Assembly (NCBI GenBank): GCA_005793785.1
Contig: SXPW01000139.1
Location: forward strand, 1 to 16,114
Source of the DNA: Actinomycetota bacterium
GTDB lineage: Bacteria; Actinomycetota; Acidimicrobiia; Acidimicrobiales; Ilumatobacteraceae
Reading direction: 5' to 3'
DNA: 16,114 bases
The notes beneath the pieces were generated by a model that saw only the letters and a program-made list of their open reading frames with translations, was not told the DNA's origin and ran no database searches. Shown in pieces: positions 14,446-16,114 of this stretch (within the stretch, counting starts at the first letter, position 1; the number at the start of each line of letters is the position of its first letter). A program made the position numbers and the translations under genes.

Positions 14446-15210
14446 TCAGACGCTGACGATTCCGAAAGTCACTGCTAGTGGGAACGATACGTTGCCAACC
14501 ACCACGACGGCGGCGAAACCACGAGCAATCGCGGTGCGCCATGCGTTGAAGCGGGGGTTGTTCCAACCGAGCGACTGAAAGATGCTCCACACGCCATGAC
14601 TCAGATGCAATCCGAGGAGGAGATTCGCAACGACGTAGAACAGCGCCACAGGCCAACGATCGAAACTGCGTACGACGTTGGCGTACACCTCACTTCTGAC
14701 GTATTCGCCATCGGCGCCGATGGTGTTCACCACTCCAAACGTGAGATCGAGGAGATGCCAAACGATGAAAACGAAGACCACGATGCCCGAGAGCCGCATC
14801 GAACGACTCGCCATAGAGGCTTCCTGGTAATCGCGGGCGCTCTGGTAGCGAACCGGACGAGCCCGTCGATTCAGCATGGTGAGTGACCAGGCGGCGTGCA
14901 GGTGCAACACCAACATGCCGAGCAAACCGAGTCGGAGGATCCACAACACCGACTCCTTGGGTGCCAGCGGATACAGCAACTTCTTCAGAAACTCGGCGTA
15001 TTCGTTGAGATCGGCCTCGCCGAGGTACATCTTCAGGTTCCCGATCATGTGGAACAACACGAAGCCCATGAGGGCCAGCCCGGAGATCGCCATTGCGTAC
15101 TTCTTGCCGACGGCCGTCGAATACAGGTCGACCAGGAACGGCTTTCGCTTCTTGATGGTGGTCGCGGTCGCCGTGACTGGCTCACGAACGGGTGCGGTGG
15201 AGGTAGCCAT
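14446..15210 (-). CDS. sdhC: Succinate dehydrogenase cytochrome b subunit (single-anchor, type B)
   Basis: This is the membrane anchor that binds haem b and quinone. At 254 residues it matches the five-helix, two-haem anchors of type B enzymes, and no sdhD is present. After a basic N-terminus (TIKKRKPFLVDLYSTAVGKK) come hydrophobic helices at about 38-60, 88-111, 138-160, 186-210 and 229-252. Candidate axial histidines lie one per helix: His54 (FHMIGNLKMYLG), His103 or His105 (LHLHAAW), His152 (VWHLLD) and His202 or His205 (LHLSHGVWSIFQSLGW). Such enzymes normally use menaquinone. ATG 15210 has no strong Shine-Dalgarno sequence. The gene leads a minus-strand run extending through sdhA, sdhB and probably dedA, the SDR and the carotenoid oxygenase. 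Confidence 0.94.
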   Translation of the reverse strand: MATSTAPVREPVTATATTIKKRKPFLVDLYSTAVGKKYAMAISGLALMGFVLFHMIGNLKMYLGEADLNEYAEFLKKLLYPLAPKESVLWILRLGLLGMLVLHLHAAWSLTMLNRRARPVRYQSARDYQEASMASRSMRLSGIVVFVFIVWHLLDLTFGVVNTIGADGEYVRSEVYANVVRSFDRWPVALFYVVANLLLGLHLSHGVWSIFQSLGWNNPRFNAWRTAIARGFAAVVVVGNVSFPLAVTFGIVSV

Positions 15211-15230
15211 GGGCGGGAAGTCCGTTGCTG

Positions 15231-15262
15231 ACGCTAGTTCTGTCGGCCCCCTCCCCAGAACT
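15231..15262 (-). promoter_or_regulatory. Candidate sdhC promoter with dyad operator
   Basis: TAGCGT on the minus strand (15236-15231) fits a TANNNT -10 box and lies 20 bases before ATG 15210. Immediately upstream of it is a perfect inverted repeat, AGTTCTG (15236-15242) and CAGAACT (15256-15262), separated by 13 bases. It could bind a dimeric regulator over the promoter spacer. No good -35 box is seen. The dyad matches no operator I can name. Confidence 0.35.
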
Positions 15263-15303
15263 CGTCACCCCGAAAGTCGGCGTGAAGCCCGTCTCACCGA
15301 CAA

Positions 15304-15333
15304 CTGACGACCGACCTCGGAGTTCTCTACACT
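15304..15333 (+). promoter_or_regulatory. Candidate hppA promoter
   Basis: CTGACG (15304-15309, four of six matches to TTGACA) and TACACT (15328-15333) are 18 bases apart. Transcription would start near 15340, leaving a leader of about 58 nt that contains the hairpin at 15352-15374. Confidence 0.4.
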
Positions 15334-15351
15334 CTCTGGGACCCATTAAAC

Positions 15352-15374
15352 GGGGAGAACCAATAGGTTGCCCC
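15352..15374 (+). promoter_or_regulatory. Hairpin in the hppA leader
   Basis: GGGG (15352-15355) pairs with CCCC (15371-15374), and AACC (15358-15361) with GGTT (15366-15369). The loop is AATA, with a small internal loop (AG opposite G). It ends about 10 bases before the AAGGA ribosome-binding site, so it could affect transcript stability or translation. It lacks a T-run and is not an intrinsic terminator. Confidence 0.4.
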
Positions 15375-15383
15375 TCTCGTAGC

Positions 15384-15388
15384 AAGGA
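15384..15388 (+). promoter_or_regulatory. Ribosome-binding site setting the hppA start
   Basis: AAGGA lies nine bases before GTG 15398. It supports this GTG as the start; a downstream TTG (codon 5) has poorer spacing. Confidence 0.5.
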
Positions 15389-15397
15389 ATATTCAAC

Positions 15398-16114
15398 GTG
15401 ACTGCTCTCTTGGCATCTGAAGGTGGCTGGCAGGATTTCACCCTCCGAGGCGGCGAATGGCTGGTTCTCGCCCTCTCCGGCGCGGCATCGATACTTGCGC
15501 TCGCGGTGGGTCTCTTCCTCGTGCGTTCGGTGCTCGCCCAGGACGAAGGTACGCCGAAGATGAAGGAGATCGCCACGGCGATCCAGGTCGGCGCGTGGGC
15601 ATACCTCAAGCGTCAGTTCCGCACCATCGGCATGATCCTCGTACCGGTGGCGATCATCGTGTTCGTGACCTCGGTCGCCATCGACAAGCCGAATGGTGAA
15701 ACTGCGTTGAGTTTCGTATCCTCCGGAATATTCCGAACCATCGCGTTCTTGCTCGGATGCGTGGCGTCGGGACTCACCGGTTACATCGGCATGACGCTCG
15801 CCACTCGTGGCAACGTCCGCACCGCGGCAGCAGCGCGACGTGGGTCGATGCGCGAAGCGCTCGGAGTCGCCTTCCGCACCGGCGGAGTCGCCGGCATGTT
15901 CACCGTGGGTCTCGGTCTGCTCGGCGCGACCATCATCATCGCGCTGTTCCAGAACACCTCGTCGGCGATGCTCGTCGGTTTCGGATTCGGTGGATCATTG
16001 CTTGCACTGTTCCTGCGCGTTGGAGGTGGAATCTTCACCAAGGCAGCCGACGTTGGCGCCGACTTGGTGGGCAAGGTCGAAGCCGGAATCCCGGAAGACG
16101 ACCCGCGTAACCCG
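15398..16114 (+). CDS. hppA: Membrane-bound proton-translocating pyrophosphatase, N-terminal part
   Basis: Membrane pyrophosphatases couple hydrolysis of PPi to H+ (or Na+) pumping. The frame is open for 239 codons from GTG 15398 to the window end; full-length members have roughly 700 residues, so about one third is present. Five hydrophobic segments are visible (about 21-44, 74-95, 111-133, 165-184 and 190-210). GGGIFTKAADVGADLVGKVE (209-228), with the substrate-binding aspartates and Lys226, and EDDPRNP (233-239) are the family signature. The residues that separate K+-dependent from K+-independent types, and Na+ from H+ pumps, lie beyond the window, so proton pumping is the default assumption. 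The gene diverges from sdhC, placing two membrane energy-coupling systems around one control region. Confidence 0.95.
   Translation, partial: MTALLASEGGWQDFTLRGGEWLVLALSGAASILALAVGLFLVRSVLAQDEGTPKMKEIATAIQVGAWAYLKRQFRTIGMILVPVAIIVFVTSVAIDKPNGETALSFVSSGIFRTIAFLLGCVASGLTGYIGMTLATRGNVRTAAAARRGSMREALGVAFRTGGVAGMFTVGLGLLGATIIIALFQNTSSAMLVGFGFGGSLLALFLRVGGGIFTKAADVGADLVGKVEAGIPEDDPRNP

Larger units (their letters stand above)
15211..15397. other. Divergent control region between sdhC and hppA
   Basis: 187 bp with no gene. It holds a 7-bp dyad next to a possible sdhC -10 box, a possible hppA promoter, a leader hairpin and the hppA ribosome-binding site, each listed separately. Confidence 0.7.

Noticed and set aside
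15346..15609. Minus-strand small frame over the hppA start
   Set aside because: It lies across the hppA leader and first codons and shows no domain or ribosome-binding site.

Overview
This window looks like chromosome of a moderately high-GC actinobacterium, most plausibly an Acidimicrobiia-type lineage (inference, moderate confidence). The hints are an actinobacterial-style PurH, a luciferase-like F420-type oxidoreductase, a one-anchor (type B) succinate dehydrogenase, a membrane pyrophosphatase, and several genes whose only visible start signal is a TANNNT box 6-7 bases before the start codon, as expected for leaderless mRNAs. No rRNA, tRNA, CRISPR array, transposase or phage gene was seen. 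Apart from the left end it reads as housekeeping chromosome, and no gap without a gene exceeds 300 bases.

Left to right. Bases 1-1298 are the 3' end of a large, probably secreted or surface protein: one InlB-type B-repeat, then two tandem Lcl/DUF1566-like modules. A TetR-type regulator (1345-1932) follows. On the minus strand, read right to left, come a two-gene ABC-2 exporter (ATPase 6905-5991, permease 5998-5231), purH (5161-3632) and guaB (3550-2057). PurH makes IMP and GuaB oxidises it to XMP, so consecutive purine steps sit side by side. Divergent from the ABC ATPase, across only 22 bp, is a plus-strand pair: a luciferase-like oxidoreductase (6928-7680) and an MFS transporter (7677-8879) sharing a GTGA junction.

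The right half is one long minus-strand run: sdhC, sdhA, sdhB, a DedA-family membrane protein, an SDR oxidoreductase and a carotenoid-oxygenase-family enzyme (15210 down to 8886), with gaps of -4 to 16 nt. The carotenoid oxygenase converges on the MFS gene with 6 bp between stop codons. Divergent from sdhC, across 187 bp, starts hppA, a proton-pumping membrane pyrophosphatase cut by the window end.

I do not see a clearly new multi-gene system. The best leads are small: a symmetric divergent promoter at 6906-6927; recurrent leaderless-type starts; a sharp codon-usage boundary inside the surface protein; a translationally linked SDR/carotenoid-oxygenase pair whose oxygenase has Gln at a usual second-shell Glu position; and a dyad plus leader hairpin between sdhC and hppA.
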